Notes: generated from the letters alone by a model not told the origin. 28,263 bases of DNA from JBFELU01 sp041572755 (GCA_041572755.1 JBFFRY010000030.1:1-28263), one strand, 5' to 3'; shown: positions 1 through 8,752, counted from the first letter of the stretch. Translations and numbers: made by a program.

Positions 1-1
1 C

Positions 2-751
2 ATAGCCCGGGTCTCGGCGGCTCGGCCCAAGATCGCCGACTATCCATTCACGACGCTGGAGCCGAATCTGGGGGTCGTGGTGATCGCCGATCGGGAGTTC
101 GTGATCGCCGACATCCCGGGGTTGATCGAAGGGGCCGCCGAGGGGAAGGGTCTCGGGCACGCCTTCCTGCGCCACGCCGAGCGGGCACGGGCGCTGCTCA
201 TCCTCCTCGACCCATCCCCCCTGCAGGAGCTCGGCGTCAACGAGCAGCACCGCATCCTCCTCGACGAGTTGCACCGCCACAGCCCCGAACTGGCGGCCCG
301 GCCCACCGTCGTGGCGGTGAGCAAGGTGGATCTCCCCGGCGCCGAGGACGCAGCCCTGGAGGTCGGTGGCGAGGTGCACCGGATCTCGGCGGTGACCGGG
401 GTCGGGATCGACGAGGTGATGCACGCCGTGGCCGATGCGGTGGACCTGGCCGAGCGCCGGGCGCCGGAGCGGGCGGGGTATGTGCTGCACCGGCCGATCC
501 CGCCGACATTCGAGATCCACCGCGAGGGCGAGCGCTGGGTGGTGACCGGGAAGGTGGCGGAACGGGCCGTGGCTCTCGACGATCTCACTCGCCCGGAGGC
601 CGCCGACTTCGCGGCCCGCCGATTGGCGCGGGCGGGTGTCGATGATGCGTTGCGCCGCCTCGGTGCCCGCAACGGCGACGAGGTGCAGATCGGCGACATC
701 GTCTTCGAATTCCAGGACGAGGAAGCCGAGGACGACGACGCAGAGGACTGA
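2..751 (+). CDS. obg: GTPase Obg/CgtA, C-terminal part (gene runs in from the left edge)
   Basis: Ribosome-associated GTPase that takes part in late 50S subunit assembly and stress control. The first codons in frame read IARVSAARPKIADYPFTTL, the switch I region of Obg just after the P-loop, so the N-terminal glycine-rich Obg fold and the Walker A lie outside the window. The G3 motif DIPGLIEGA is present, and SKVD serves as the G4 motif (NKxD family). The end is a typical OCT (Obg C-terminal) domain, from FEIHREGERWVV to VFEFQDEE, followed by a short acidic tail as in other actinobacterial Obg proteins. The frame is open from base 2; an ATG at 77 is internal and not the start. In many actinobacteria obg sits with proBA, nadD and rsfS; here nadD and rsfS lie about 11 kb downstream. 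Family call is secure. Confidence 0.96.
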   Translation: MARVSAARPKIADYPFTTLEPNLGVVVIADREFVIADIPGLIEGAAEGKGLGHAFLRHAERARALLILLDPSPLQELGVNEQHRILLDELHRHSPELAARPTVVAVSKVDLPGAEDAALEVGGEVHRISAVTGVGIDEVMHAVADAVDLAERRAPERAGYVLHRPIPPTFEIHREGERWVVTGKVAERAVALDDLTRPEAADFAARRLARAGVDDALRRLGARNGDEVQIGDIVFEFQDEEAEDDDAED

Positions 752-790
752 GCGGGAACCGGGTCGGCCGCGGCAACCATCCGCCGTCGG

Positions 791-817
791 TAGGGTCGGG
801 CGAGGCCGAACGAGGAG
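791..817 (+). promoter_or_regulatory. possible -10 box and ribosome binding site before the Ddn-like gene
   Basis: A TAGGGT hexamer at 791-796 has the TAnnnT form seen before several other genes here. It is followed by GAGGAG at 812-817, eight bases before the ATG at 826. No convincing -35 box is visible, so the promoter call is weak; the ribosome binding site supports the chosen start. Confidence 0.35.
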
Positions 818-825
818 CGTCTGGG

Positions 826-1299
826 ATGGCCGACGAGAGCAGCAAGCCGGGCCGGCTTCCCCCCAAGTGGTTCAGGAGGGCAGCCTGGAAGTTCCATCGC
901 GGCCTCTATCGGGTCGCCGGCGGCCGTTTCGGCCTGTGGCGCCCCAAGCCGGGGGGATGGGGCGCGCTGCGTCTCACCGCCATCGGGCGGCGCAGCGGCC
1001 GGGAACGCAGTGTCATCCTCGGCTACATCGAGGACGGTCCCGACTATGTCACGATGGCGATGAACGGCTGGATCGAAGGCGAGCCCGCCTGGTGGCTCAA
1101 TCTGCAAGCCAATCCCGAGGCCACCGTCGTCGTGAAGGGCGCCGAGCCGCAGCGCATCCGGGCCGGCGCCGCCGAGGGCGAGGAACACGACCGCCTCTGG
1201 GCCCGCTGGCGAGAGATCGACAAGGATCTCGACGGCTGGGCCGCCCAGCGGTCGACCCCGGCCTCGATCGTCGTGCTCCGTGTGCTCGGAGCGGAGTGA
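826..1299 (+). CDS. Ddn-family deazaflavin (F420)-dependent nitroreductase-like protein
   Basis: A 157-residue protein of the split-barrel flavin/deazaflavin reductase family related to mycobacterial Ddn. These use reduced cofactor F420 to reduce quinones or nitro compounds, usually close to the membrane. Family signatures are GRRSGRERSVILGYIEDG (about residues 54-71), which matches the conserved G(R/K)xSGxxRxxPL strand, and PAWWLNLQANPEATV, which matches the conserved PxWxxNLxANPxV motif. Length fits the family (about 140-160). The ATG is preceded by GAGGAG at eight bases. The basic, aromatic N-terminus (KWFRRAAWKFHRGLYR) resembles the membrane-associated helix of Ddn-like proteins. The physiological substrate cannot be told from sequence. 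It implies that the host makes F420, although no F420 biosynthesis gene is in the window. Confidence 0.88.
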   Translation: MADESSKPGRLPPKWFRRAAWKFHRGLYRVAGGRFGLWRPKPGGWGALRLTAIGRRSGRERSVILGYIEDGPDYVTMAMNGWIEGEPAWWLNLQANPEATVVVKGAEPQRIRAGAAEGEEHDRLWARWREIDKDLDGWAAQRSTPASIVVLRVLGAE

Positions 1300-1329
1300 C
1301 CGTCCCCCGGGCCAGCGTTACGAAGTGTC

Positions 1330-1347
1330 ACCAGAGAGACTCTGTGG
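1330..1347. terminator. weak hairpin between convergent genes
   Basis: CAGAG-AGA-CTCTG at 1332-1344, extendable by two C-G pairs with a bulged T, lies between the stop of the Ddn-like gene (+) and the stop of the CPBP gene (-). It has no T-tract. A bidirectional terminator is possible but not proven. The rest of 1300-1413 shows nothing recognisable. Confidence 0.25.
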
Positions 1348-1413
1348 ACGGCCAGGGTCCAGGTCGAGCTGCGAGCACCGAGATGGGTGATTGTCGACCC
1401 TCGGCATGCTGGT

Positions 1414-2061
1414 TCAAGCCGTCAGTTCGACGAAGGTCTCAAGAGCAAGCAGGTCGGCCAGGACATGAGAGGCAACGGGCCAGCGCACACTGCCTGTGTG
1501 TTGGGCCACCAGCCCGTAGAGCAGTCCCAGGAAGACGGCAGCGACCGCGAAGGGGATAGGCCCACCCTCTGCCGCGTCAACGGTCTGTGGCGCTAGATGC
1601 CAGATCCCGAATGCGAGCGACGGGTAGACGAGGCCCCACCACGTTTGCTTTGGAAACGCGGTGATGAAGACCCCTCGCCACAGCAGTTCCTCCGCCGTGC
1701 CATTGACGAGGGCAAACCCGATGGCCACCACCACCGCCGCGAAGGTCAGTTCATCTACCGGCACCCATCCCATCACGAGGCTGCCCACGGGTGGGCCAAG
1801 CAGCAGTATCGACCAGAGGACGCCCGGTCGCCTTGGAGTAGTCCGCAGTAGTTCTGCCACTCGCCTTCCGCCGAGAAGCCAGAGTGGGAATCCGAAACCC
1901 CACACCACCCAGTAGACCAAGAATCCCAGAAGCCATCCGGCACGGTCGCCCAGGATCTCGGCGAGGCCGAGAAAGACGATCGGCATGGTCACGATCACCA
2001 TGAGCGGGGCAAGAACTGCCCACCGGGGAGTCCGCCCGGGAACCGCACCTGCGGCAGCCAT
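1414..2061 (-). CDS. CPBP-family (CAAX/Abi-type) intramembrane metalloprotease
   Basis: A 215-residue polytopic membrane protein. It has the three hallmark motifs of the CPBP (Abi/CAAX prenyl protease 2-like) family: EExxxR as E124 E125...R129 in TAEELLWRG, a FxxxH-type motif as FGIWH (H155), and a third conserved His in SHVLAD (H199). These form the di-glutamate/histidine metal-binding active site within the membrane. Hydrophobic segments occur at about 14-35, 41-63, 82-100, 105-120, 141-157 and 168-188. In bacteria such proteins are linked to self-immunity to peptides, signal-peptide turnover or unknown roles; the substrate here is unknown. The ATG at 2061 lies six bases after a TAGTGT -10-like box on the minus strand, suggesting a leaderless message, and no Shine-Dalgarno is visible. 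It is downstream of hrpA on the same strand with a 108-base gap, so it probably has its own promoter. Confidence 0.88.
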   Translation of the reverse strand: MAAAGAVPGRTPRWAVLAPLMVIVTMPIVFLGLAEILGDRAGWLLGFLVYWVVWGFGFPLWLLGGRRVAELLRTTPRRPGVLWSILLLGPPVGSLVMGWVPVDELTFAAVVVAIGFALVNGTAEELLWRGVFITAFPKQTWWGLVYPSLAFGIWHLAPQTVDAAEGGPIPFAVAAVFLGLLYGLVAQHTGSVRWPVASHVLADLLALETFVELTA

Positions 2062-2073
2062 GAGACGACACTA
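2062..2073 (-). promoter_or_regulatory. -10 box of a likely leaderless promoter for the CPBP gene
   Basis: Read on the minus strand, TAGTGT (2073-2068) is followed by six bases and then the ATG at 2061. With normal -10 to start-site spacing, transcription would begin at or next to the A of ATG. No ribosome binding site and no clear -35 box are visible. Confidence 0.45.
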
Positions 2074-2169
2074 CCGGGAGCAGAGCGATCGCCCTCTTGC
2101 AGGGAACACCGACACTGCCATCAGCACGACCCATCCTCGACGGGCATCCGAGCGGCCGGCGCCCAAATC

Positions 2170-5100
2170 TCAGCCGAGCAGGTCGGCGAGCGCCCGTTCG
2201 ATACGGGTCTCGCTCACCTTTCCCTTGGTGCCCAACTGCTGGGCGAAGAAGCTGACCCGCAGCTCCTCGAGCATCCAGGCCACCTCGATCAACTCCGGGC
2301 TGGCCGGCAGGCTCGCCACGAGCCGGTCGTGTTCGTGCTCCAGGCGCCGCACCCGGGCCATCAGTGCCGCATCGCGTCCCGGGTCCTCCGGGAGCCTCTC
2401 CAGACGTCGCGCCATCGCCTCCAGGTAACGGCGCACGTCGGCGACCCGGGCGGCACCAACCCCGGTGAGAAAGCCCGGGTAGACGAGACGGTTGGCTTGG
2501 GCCACCACGTCGTCCGTCACCTCAGGGTGCCTGTCGGCGATCGGAGCCAGGAGGTGCTCGGCCGCGGAGAGAGCCTCGAGAGCCGCCAGCGACTGCGACC
2601 CGACGGTAGAGGCGGGCAGCTCGGTGCGGGCCCGGGCTCGAAGCCCATCGAAACCGGTTCCGTCCCAGGGGGGCCCTCCCGCCTCGTCGACCAGGTGAGT
2701 GGCGGCGGCCATGAGACAGTCGTCGATCCACTCGGCGGTCGACTCGTAGGGGCCGGCGCCGAGCGCCCTCCGGGTGTCGGCGTCGAGGAGAGCGCGGAGA
2801 GGTCTGGTCGGTTCGGGCAGGCCCAGCACAATGAGCCGGGCTACGCCGAGCCGCATTTCGGCCTCCTGTTCGGCCGGCGTTGCCAGCAGGCGCACCGACA
2901 CCGAGTCGCCGTCGTCGATCAGGGCCGGATAGGCGGCCACCTCCTCACCGGCCGGTCCGACGTCGACGGTGCGGGGAAACTCGCCGAGGCTCCACGCCGT
3001 CAGGCCGTCTTGCTCCAGCGGGTGCCTCCCGGCGGCGATCGTGGACCGCACCATGTCGGTCGTCTCCACCTTGAGGGCGGTGAGGTCGTTGCCTTCGGCG
3101 ACCACCGAGCCGTCCTCGGCGATCACCCGGAAGCGGGCGCGGAGATGCCCGGGTATGGCGGTCCGGTCGAGGGCCTCGGGAGGGATGACGATCCCCCCGA
3201 GCCGGCCCAGTTCCCGCCGCAGCCCGTGAACCAGGTCGTCGGTGGCGGGGTTCAGGGCCTCTTGGATCGCGGCCACCGTGTCGGCGATCGGAACGAAGCG
3301 GCGACGGATCTGCTTGGGGAGCGCCCGCACCATCGCCTCGATCAGCTCCGCCCGTCTTCCCGGGACGTTCCACTCGAACACGGCCGGGTCGATGCGGGGG
3401 ACGTCGGCGAGTGGCACGTCGATGGTGACACCGTCTGTCGGGCTGTGGGGGTCGAACTCGTACTCGACGGGAAGTGCCAGATCGCCGTGCCGCCAGACCT
3501 CGGGAAAGGCCTCAGGATCGGCGGGGGTCGACCTGGGGTCGATGAGATCGTCCACGGTGAGGTCGAAGCGATGGGGGTCCTCGGCCCGAGCCTCCTTCCA
3601 CCAATGGTCGAAGGAGGCCACCGACGTGATCTGCCGCGGGAGTCTCCGGTCGAACAGGGCAGTCAGGGCGTCGTCGTCGACGAGGATGTCGGTGCGGCGC
3701 TCTCTCGCCTCGAGGTCGAGGACCTCGGCGATGGCGGCCCGGTTGTGCTCCACGAACGCCCAGGTCCCCTCCCATTCTCCGGCGATGAGCGCGTGGCGGA
3801 TGAACAGCTCACGAGCTGCGGCCGGATCGATCCCCCCGTAGAGGACGGGGCGGTTGGTGACGAGCGAAATCCCGTAGAGGGTGACCGTCTCGTCGGCGAC
3901 CGCTGCCCCGAGCTCGGTGTCCCAGCGGGGGTCGCCGTAGCTGCGCTGCAGCAGGTGGGACCCGAGTTCCTCGATCCATGCCACCGGCACCGGCGCCACT
4001 CCCCGGGCCCACAACCGGGTGGTCTCGACGAGGTCGGCCGCCATGATCCAGGGGGGTGACTTCTTGAACAGAGCCGATCCGGGGGCGATGGAGAACCGGG
4101 CCCCGCGGGCTCCCCGGTACTCGAAGCCGTCGGGATCCTTGTGCCCGATATGGGAAAGGAGCCCGGTCAGCAGGGCCCGGTGGATCTGATCGGGTTCGGC
4201 GGGGCGGCGGTTGGGGATCATCCCCAGCTCGTCGACGATCTCGCGCAGCTGGGCATGGAGATCCTGCCACTCACGGAGCCGCCGGTAGTTGAGGAACTCC
4301 TCCCGGCACATCTTGCGGAACTGGCCCGAGGTGCGCTCCCGGCGCTCGCCGCGGATGTAAGACCAGAGGTTGAGCCATCCCAGGAGATCGGACGCCGGGT
4401 CCCCGAAGCGAGCGTGCAGCTGGTCGGCTTGTGCCTCTTTGTCGAGCGGCCGGTCGCGGGGATCGGGGATCGTCAGCGCCGCCGCGATGATCAGCACATC
4501 CGAGAGGCACCCCCCGGCGTCGCCGGCCAGCACCATCCGTCCGATGCGGGGATCGAGGGGGATGCGGGCCAGCCGGCGCCCCAGGGGGGTGAGCCACCGG
4601 GGGGTCCCTTCCTGCTCGGGATCGATGGCTCCCAGCTCGTGGAGCAGGGCGACCCCGTCGCGGATCGCCCGCGAATCGGGGGGGTCGAGGAACGGGAACG
4701 ACTCGATCTCGCCCAGGTCGAGGGCCGCCATCTGCAGGATCACGGAGGCGAGGTTGGTCCTGAGTATCTCCGGCTCGGTGAACGCCGGGCGGCCGGCGTA
4801 GTCGTCCTCGCCGTAGAGGCGGATGCAGATCCCCGGGCCCAGCCGCCCGCACCGTCCGGCCCGCTGGTCGGCGGAGGCCTGCGAGACGGCCTCGATGGGG
4901 AGGCGCTGAACCTTGGTGCGCCGGCTGTAGCGGGAGATGCGCGCCGTGCCGGCATCGACGACGTAGCGGATGCCGGGAACGGTCAGCGAGGTCTCCGCCA
5001 CGTTGGTGGCCACCACGATGCGGCGACCGGTGTGGGGCTGGAAGACCCGGTGCTGTTCGGCGGCCGAGAGGCGTCCGAAGAGCGGGAGGATCTCGGTGTG

Positions 5101-6024
5101 GGGCAGCTTGAGCTTGGCGACGGCGTCGGCGGCGTCGCGGATCTCACGCTCACCGGCGCAGAACACCAGTACATCGCCGCTGCCCTCACCGGCCAGTTCG
5201 ACGACGGCGTCGCCGATCGCCTGTGGCTGGTCCCGGGGCCCGGGGTCGTCGAGGGGCCGATAGCGGATCTCGACGGGATAGGTGCGACCGGAGACCTCGA
5301 CCACCGATGCCCCATCGAAGTGGCCCTGGAAGCGCTCCGTGTCGATCGTGGCCGACGTCACGATCAGTTTCAGGTCCCGGCGCCGGCCGAGCAGGGTCGT
5401 CAGGTAGCCCAGCAGGAAGTCGATGTTGAGGCTTCGCTCATGGGCCTCGTCGAGGATGACCGTGTCGTAGGCGGCGAGGGATCGGTCGTGGTGGATCTCG
5501 GCCAGCAGGATCCCATCGGTCATCACCTTCACGAGGGTGTTGGGCCCCACGTGGTCCGCGAAGCGGACGGCGTAGCCCACCGTTTCGCCGACCGGGCCTC
5601 CCAGTTCGGCGGCGACGCGCTCGGCGATGGAACGAGCCGCGATCCGTCGCGGCTGGGTATGCCCGATCATCCCGGCGATGCCGCGACCCAACTCCAGGCA
5701 CATCTTCGGCAGCTGAGTGCTCTTCCCCGACCCGGTCTCGCCGGCGACGATGACCACCTGATGGCGCTCGAGAGCGTCGAGCAGTTCGTCCCGATGGGCG
5801 GTGATGGGGAGGTCCTCGGGGTAGGAGAAGCGCTCCGGGGCGGCGCTGCGACGGGCTGCCAGCCGCTGCTCGGCGGCGAGCAGGTCGGCCGAGATCGCCG
5901 CAATGATCGACTCTCGTCGATCGGGATCCTCGATCCGGGCCGCGCCTGCCAGGCGCCGGCGGAAGCGCCGCCGCTCCCGTTGGGGGAGGCCCTCGGTTCG
6001 GGCGCGCAAGTCGTCGACCGTCAC
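2170..6024 (-). CDS. hrpA: ATP-dependent RNA helicase HrpA (DEAH box)
   Basis: A DEAH/RHA helicase of 1284 residues, close to the usual HrpA length of about 1300. Motifs in order: Walker A GETGSGKST (95-103), motif Ia TQPRRIAA, DEAH (192-195) followed by ERSLN, SAT (224-226), motif V NVAETSLTVPGIRYVVD (about 341-357), and motif VI QRAGRCGR (387-394). Winged-helix/HA2 and OB-fold regions follow, then the long DUF3418-type C-terminal half typical of HrpA. E. coli HrpA is reported to resolve stalled ribosomes; that role is a family-based inference here. The frame is open up to 6255, but the start is placed at GTG 6024 (MTVDDLRARTEGLPQRER), because conserved sequence begins there and the upstream part overlaps the end of the preceding gene. 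A GAGG lies only two bases before this GTG, so the exact start is uncertain. It is probably cotranscribed with the lipoprotein gene, whose stop is 80 bases upstream. Confidence 0.95.
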   Translation of the reverse strand: MTVDDLRARTEGLPQRERRRFRRRLAGAARIEDPDRRESIIAAISADLLAAEQRLAARRSAAPERFSYPEDLPITAHRDELLDALERHQVVIVAGETGSGKSTQLPKMCLELGRGIAGMIGHTQPRRIAARSIAERVAAELGGPVGETVGYAVRFADHVGPNTLVKVMTDGILLAEIHHDRSLAAYDTVILDEAHERSLNIDFLLGYLTTLLGRRRDLKLIVTSATIDTERFQGHFDGASVVEVSGRTYPVEIRYRPLDDPGPRDQPQAIGDAVVELAGEGSGDVLVFCAGEREIRDAADAVAKLKLPHTEILPLFGRLSAAEQHRVFQPHTGRRIVVATNVAETSLTVPGIRYVVDAGTARISRYSRRTKVQRLPIEAVSQASADQRAGRCGRLGPGICIRLYGEDDYAGRPAFTEPEILRTNLASVILQMAALDLGEIESFPFLDPPDSRAIRDGVALLHELGAIDPEQEGTPRWLTPLGRRLARIPLDPRIGRMVLAGDAGGCLSDVLIIAAALTIPDPRDRPLDKEAQADQLHARFGDPASDLLGWLNLWSYIRGERRERTSGQFRKMCREEFLNYRRLREWQDLHAQLREIVDELGMIPNRRPAEPDQIHRALLTGLLSHIGHKDPDGFEYRGARGARFSIAPGSALFKKSPPWIMAADLVETTRLWARGVAPVPVAWIEELGSHLLQRSYGDPRWDTELGAAVADETVTLYGISLVTNRPVLYGGIDPAAARELFIRHALIAGEWEGTWAFVEHNRAAIAEVLDLEARERRTDILVDDDALTALFDRRLPRQITSVASFDHWWKEARAEDPHRFDLTVDDLIDPRSTPADPEAFPEVWRHGDLALPVEYEFDPHSPTDGVTIDVPLADVPRIDPAVFEWNVPGRRAELIEAMVRALPKQIRRRFVPIADTVAAIQEALNPATDDLVHGLRRELGRLGGIVIPPEALDRTAIPGHLRARFRVIAEDGSVVAEGNDLTALKVETTDMVRSTIAAGRHPLEQDGLTAWSLGEFPRTVDVGPAGEEVAAYPALIDDGDSVSVRLLATPAEQEAEMRLGVARLIVLGLPEPTRPLRALLDADTRRALGAGPYESTAEWIDDCLMAAATHLVDEAGGPPWDGTGFDGLRARARTELPASTVGSQSLAALEALSAAEHLLAPIADRHPEVTDDVVAQANRLVYPGFLTGVGAARVADVRRYLEAMARRLERLPEDPGRDAALMARVRRLEHEHDRLVASLPASPELIEVAWMLEELRVSFFAQQLGTKGKVSETRIERALADLLG

Positions 6025-6104
6025 GGCCTCAATGATGGTGGATTGGTGGCGCGGGGGCGCCGGCGTCTCGCCGCGCCGGTGACGGCCGGGGTCTCCGTTG
6101 CGGG

Positions 6105-7541
6105 CTAGGGGGCGGGCAGCGCCAGTTGGGCGTAACCGACCGGCCAGCTCCACACGAACGCCGACTGGCCCGAACCGTCGGCCCGCATGATGAAGAGCCC
6201 CTGGTAGCCGTGGCGGTCCGAGTTGAAGATCACGTACTCGCCGTCGGGGCTCCACTCCGGGTACTCGTCGGAGGCCGGGTGGTCGGTGAGGTTGGTGGCT
6301 CCGTCGCCGTCGACGGGCGCCACCATGATGTCGAAGGCACCGTTTGCGGTGTCGTCGGTGATGTAGAGGATCTGGGTTCCGTCCGGTGACCAGTCGGGGT
6401 CGTACTCGCCGCCGTCTCCGCCGCGGAAGTATCGCTGGTCTGATCCGTCGGCATTCATGATCCAGATGTCGCTCTGACCGTCGATCCGCTGCCGGTAGAC
6501 GATCTGGGTCCCGTCGGGAGACCAGTCGCCCGAGGACTCCCGATCCGGGTTGTCGGTGAGCTGGACCACGTTGGAGCCATCGACATCCATGATGAACAGA
6601 TCCAGATCATCGCTGTTCCGATCGGAGGAGAAGAGGATCTTCGTTCCGTCGGGCGAGAACGCCGGGCCCCCATCGTTCGAGGCGTCGTCGGTCAGCTGGG
6701 TTCTGGTGCCGCTCACCAGATCGAGGAGGAACAGGTCGCCGGTCCCGTCGGGGTGCTCGGCGGCGTAGACGATCTTGGTGAGATCCGGAGACCACGAAGG
6801 CGGAGTGAGCCGCTCGGCCAGCTCGGACCCGTCGGCGGTGAGGTTGATCAGGTCGAGCCTCTCGCCCTCCGGGCCGAAGACGTAGAGCCACAGGTCGCGT
6901 TCGTCGAACTCGCCCACGGCCGCCATCAGGTGGCCGGGGAGGCGCAGCACGGCCGGGTTGACCGTGCCGATCAGGGGGGTCCCGTCGATGGCGTTGTCCG
7001 CGTTGGCGACGGAGCAGGCGATGGTCCGCTCCCCGGCTTCCCACGCGGCTTCGGGAGGCCAGAATCCCCACACGTCGAGGGTGATCTCGTCGTAATCGAC
7101 ACCGATCTGGTCGACGAGCGGCTGGGCACACGTTTCATTGAAGATGACTTCGGCGAGCGTGTCGTCGGCGGGATAGGGCTCGCCGTCGGCGGCGGGATAC
7201 TCCCCGGCGAAGAACACTTGGTGGCCGTGGGGCTCATCGCAATAGACGACGACGGGGGACACCGCGTAGTCGGGGTCGTCGCCTGCGGCGTTGTAGGTGA
7301 AGGTGGCGCAGTTGCCCTGCACCGCGAACACGTCGATCCATGCCGAGTAGGGATCGGCCGGAGCCGCTTCAGTGGTCTCCGGGGGTGCCGCAGTGGTGGT
7401 GGTCGTCTCCGGGGGCATCGTCGTCGTGGTGACGGCCTCGGTGGTGACCGGTGCGGTGGTGGTCTCTGTGGCCTCGTCGTTCCCGCCGCAGGCGGCGGCG
7501 ACCATCACGAGCGCCAGGGTCATGGCAGTTCTGCGCAGCAC
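6105..7541 (-). CDS. lipoprotein with septum-formation-like domain and TolB-like beta-propeller
   Basis: A 478-residue exported lipoprotein. It opens with MLRRTAMTLALVMVAAAC, a signal peptide whose lipobox Cys is residue 18. A Thr-rich flexible linker follows (TTEAVTTTTMPPETTTTT, about residues 35-55). About residues 60-170 resemble the actinobacterial Septum_form domain: paired Cys residues, a CDEPHGHQVF segment and a W..GERTIACSV end. The rest has five or six PD40/WD40-like blades of the TolB type, each with a (F/W)SPDGTxIxF strand followed by DIW/DLFIM(N/D)xDGS. The start is GTG 7541, which has GGAGGG four bases upstream; the open frame extends to 7733 but carries no better signal. It probably binds proteins or glycans at the cell surface; no catalytic residues are evident. 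It is first in a minus-strand unit with hrpA. Confidence 0.85.
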   Translation of the reverse strand: MLRRTAMTLALVMVAAACGGNDEATETTTAPVTTEAVTTTTMPPETTTTTAAPPETTEAAPADPYSAWIDVFAVQGNCATFTYNAAGDDPDYAVSPVVVYCDEPHGHQVFFAGEYPAADGEPYPADDTLAEVIFNETCAQPLVDQIGVDYDEITLDVWGFWPPEAAWEAGERTIACSVANADNAIDGTPLIGTVNPAVLRLPGHLMAAVGEFDERDLWLYVFGPEGERLDLINLTADGSELAERLTPPSWSPDLTKIVYAAEHPDGTGDLFLLDLVSGTRTQLTDDASNDGGPAFSPDGTKILFSSDRNSDDLDLFIMDVDGSNVVQLTDNPDRESSGDWSPDGTQIVYRQRIDGQSDIWIMNADGSDQRYFRGGDGGEYDPDWSPDGTQILYITDDTANGAFDIMVAPVDGDGATNLTDHPASDEYPEWSPDGEYVIFNSDRHGYQGLFIMRADGSGQSAFVWSWPVGYAQLALPAP

Positions 7542-7704
7542 GTATCCCTCCTGTGCGGGCGGCATCGTAGCCATGAAGCCCGTCCTGTGCTCGAAGGTTC
7601 GGGGGGAACTGCCGTGAGGCTCCTGGAATCTCCCGGCCGAGGCTCCAGTCCCATCGGGCAGTCGTGTGTGCGCCGCGTCTGCAGTTTCGACGATCATGGG
7701 TGCG
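7542..7704. other. divergent intergenic region between the lipoprotein and the DRG-like GTPase
   Basis: About 160 bases that must hold promoters for both the minus-strand lipoprotein-hrpA unit and the plus-strand GTPase gene. The only clear signal is GGAGGG on the minus strand just before GTG 7541. I see no convincing -35/-10 pair in either direction. Confidence 0.4.
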
Positions 7705-8718
7705 ATGCCGGCCAATCTGTCTCCCGAGTACAAGGCCGCCGAAGCCGCCTATCGCCGGGCCCGGGACTCCCAGGAACGCCTCGACCTGCTGCGGGAGATG
7801 CTCCGAGCCGTTCCCAAGCACAAAGGGACCGATCACCTCCAGGCCGACATCAAGACCCGCATCAAGGAGCTCACCGCCGAGTTGTCGGCGCAGCGCAAGA
7901 CCGGGGTCCGGGGCGGGCCACCGACCTTCATCCGCCCCGACGGCGCCGCCCAGGTGGTGCTGCTGGGCCCGCCCAACACCGGGAAATCGGCACTCCACGC
8001 CCGCCTGACCGGATCCCACGCCCAGGAGGGCCCCTACCCGTTCACGACCCAGTACCCCCAGCCGGGGATGCTGCCGGTCGACGACGTCGCCATCCAGCTC
8101 ATCGACCTGCCGTCGGTTTCTGCCCGGCATCCGATCCCTTGGATCGGCAATGCCGTGCAGGCGGCCGATGGGGCCCTCTTGGTTCTCGATCTGGCCGAAC
8201 CCGGCTGCGTGGAGCAGACCGTGGAAGCCGTCGCTCTGCTCGCCGAGCGCAAGGTGATGCTCGTCGAAGAATGGCCGGCTGATGGGGGCGAGCCGCCCGG
8301 GGAGGGCGATCCTTTCACGACCTACCTGCCGACGGCGCTGCTGGTCCACAAGACCGATCGGCTCGACGACCCCGAAGGGGAACTGGCGGTGCTCCGCGAT
8401 CTGACCGGCTACGCCTTTGCGGCCCTGTGCGCCTCCACCACCACGGGGAGCGGCCTGGGGGACATCGGGGGCTGGTTGTTCGACCGGCTCGGGGTCGTTC
8501 GGGTGTACACCAAGGTCCCCGGCAAGCCACCCGACATGAACCGCCCCTTCACCCTGAGGGCCGGTCAGACGGTCCAGGATGTGGCGGAGCAGGTGCATCG
8601 GGATGTCGCCGGGTCGCTCAAGTACGCCCGCATCTGGGGGGAGAGCTCCTTCGACGGACAGCAGGTGGGCCGGGACCACCAGATCGTGGACGGCGATGTG
8701 CTGGAGCTGCATGCGTAG
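7705..8718 (+). CDS. DRG-like GTPase with C-terminal TGS domain
   Basis: A 337-residue P-loop GTPase of the Obg/DRG superfamily. A helical N-terminus (LSPEYKAAEAAYRRAR...) resembles the HTH/helical lead-in of DRG proteins. The G domain shows G1 GPPNTGKS (88-95), a Thr-containing switch I (YPFTTQYPQPGM), G3 as DLPS (134-137) where the family normally has DxPG, and G4 as HKTD instead of NKxD. The last about 75 residues form a TGS domain (MNRPFTLRAGQTVQDVAEQVH... to IVDGDVLELH). DRG proteins in eukaryotes and archaea act with ribosomes; bacterial homologues are poorly characterised. ATG 7705 is preferred because the family begins near this MPANLSPEYK stretch; ATG 7696 is possible, and neither has a good Shine-Dalgarno. 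It lies upstream of the MoxR/VWA pair with a 48-base gap. Confidence 0.86.
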   Translation: MPANLSPEYKAAEAAYRRARDSQERLDLLREMLRAVPKHKGTDHLQADIKTRIKELTAELSAQRKTGVRGGPPTFIRPDGAAQVVLLGPPNTGKSALHARLTGSHAQEGPYPFTTQYPQPGMLPVDDVAIQLIDLPSVSARHPIPWIGNAVQAADGALLVLDLAEPGCVEQTVEAVALLAERKVMLVEEWPADGGEPPGEGDPFTTYLPTALLVHKTDRLDDPEGELAVLRDLTGYAFAALCASTTTGSGLGDIGGWLFDRLGVVRVYTKVPGKPPDMNRPFTLRAGQTVQDVAEQVHRDVAGSLKYARIWGESSFDGQQVGRDHQIVDGDVLELHA

Positions 8719-8739
8719 AGGCGTCACCGTCCGGCCCCC

Positions 8740-8745
8740 TACACT
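8740..8745 (+). promoter_or_regulatory. -10-like box TACACT before a mini-ORF and the MoxR gene
   Basis: TACACT is seven bases upstream of ATG 8753, so a transcript from it would begin at or next to that ATG and be leaderless. It falls in the short gap after the GTPase gene, making it the likely promoter of the MoxR-VWA pair. No strong -35 hexamer is visible. Confidence 0.45.
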
Positions 8746-8752
8746 CGCCGCC

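Noticed and set aside
1411..1420. GGTTCAAGCC, also T-loop-like
   Set aside because: It spans the end of the CPBP gene and no cloverleaf is possible.
2329..6108. Two long plus-strand open frames (576 and 655 codons)
   Set aside because: Both are antisense to hrpA, whose helicase motifs are all intact. No signal, start site or recognisable domain supports them.
6753..8282. A 509-codon plus-strand open frame
   Set aside because: It runs antisense to the lipoprotein gene and then out of frame through the GTPase gene; no domain is seen.
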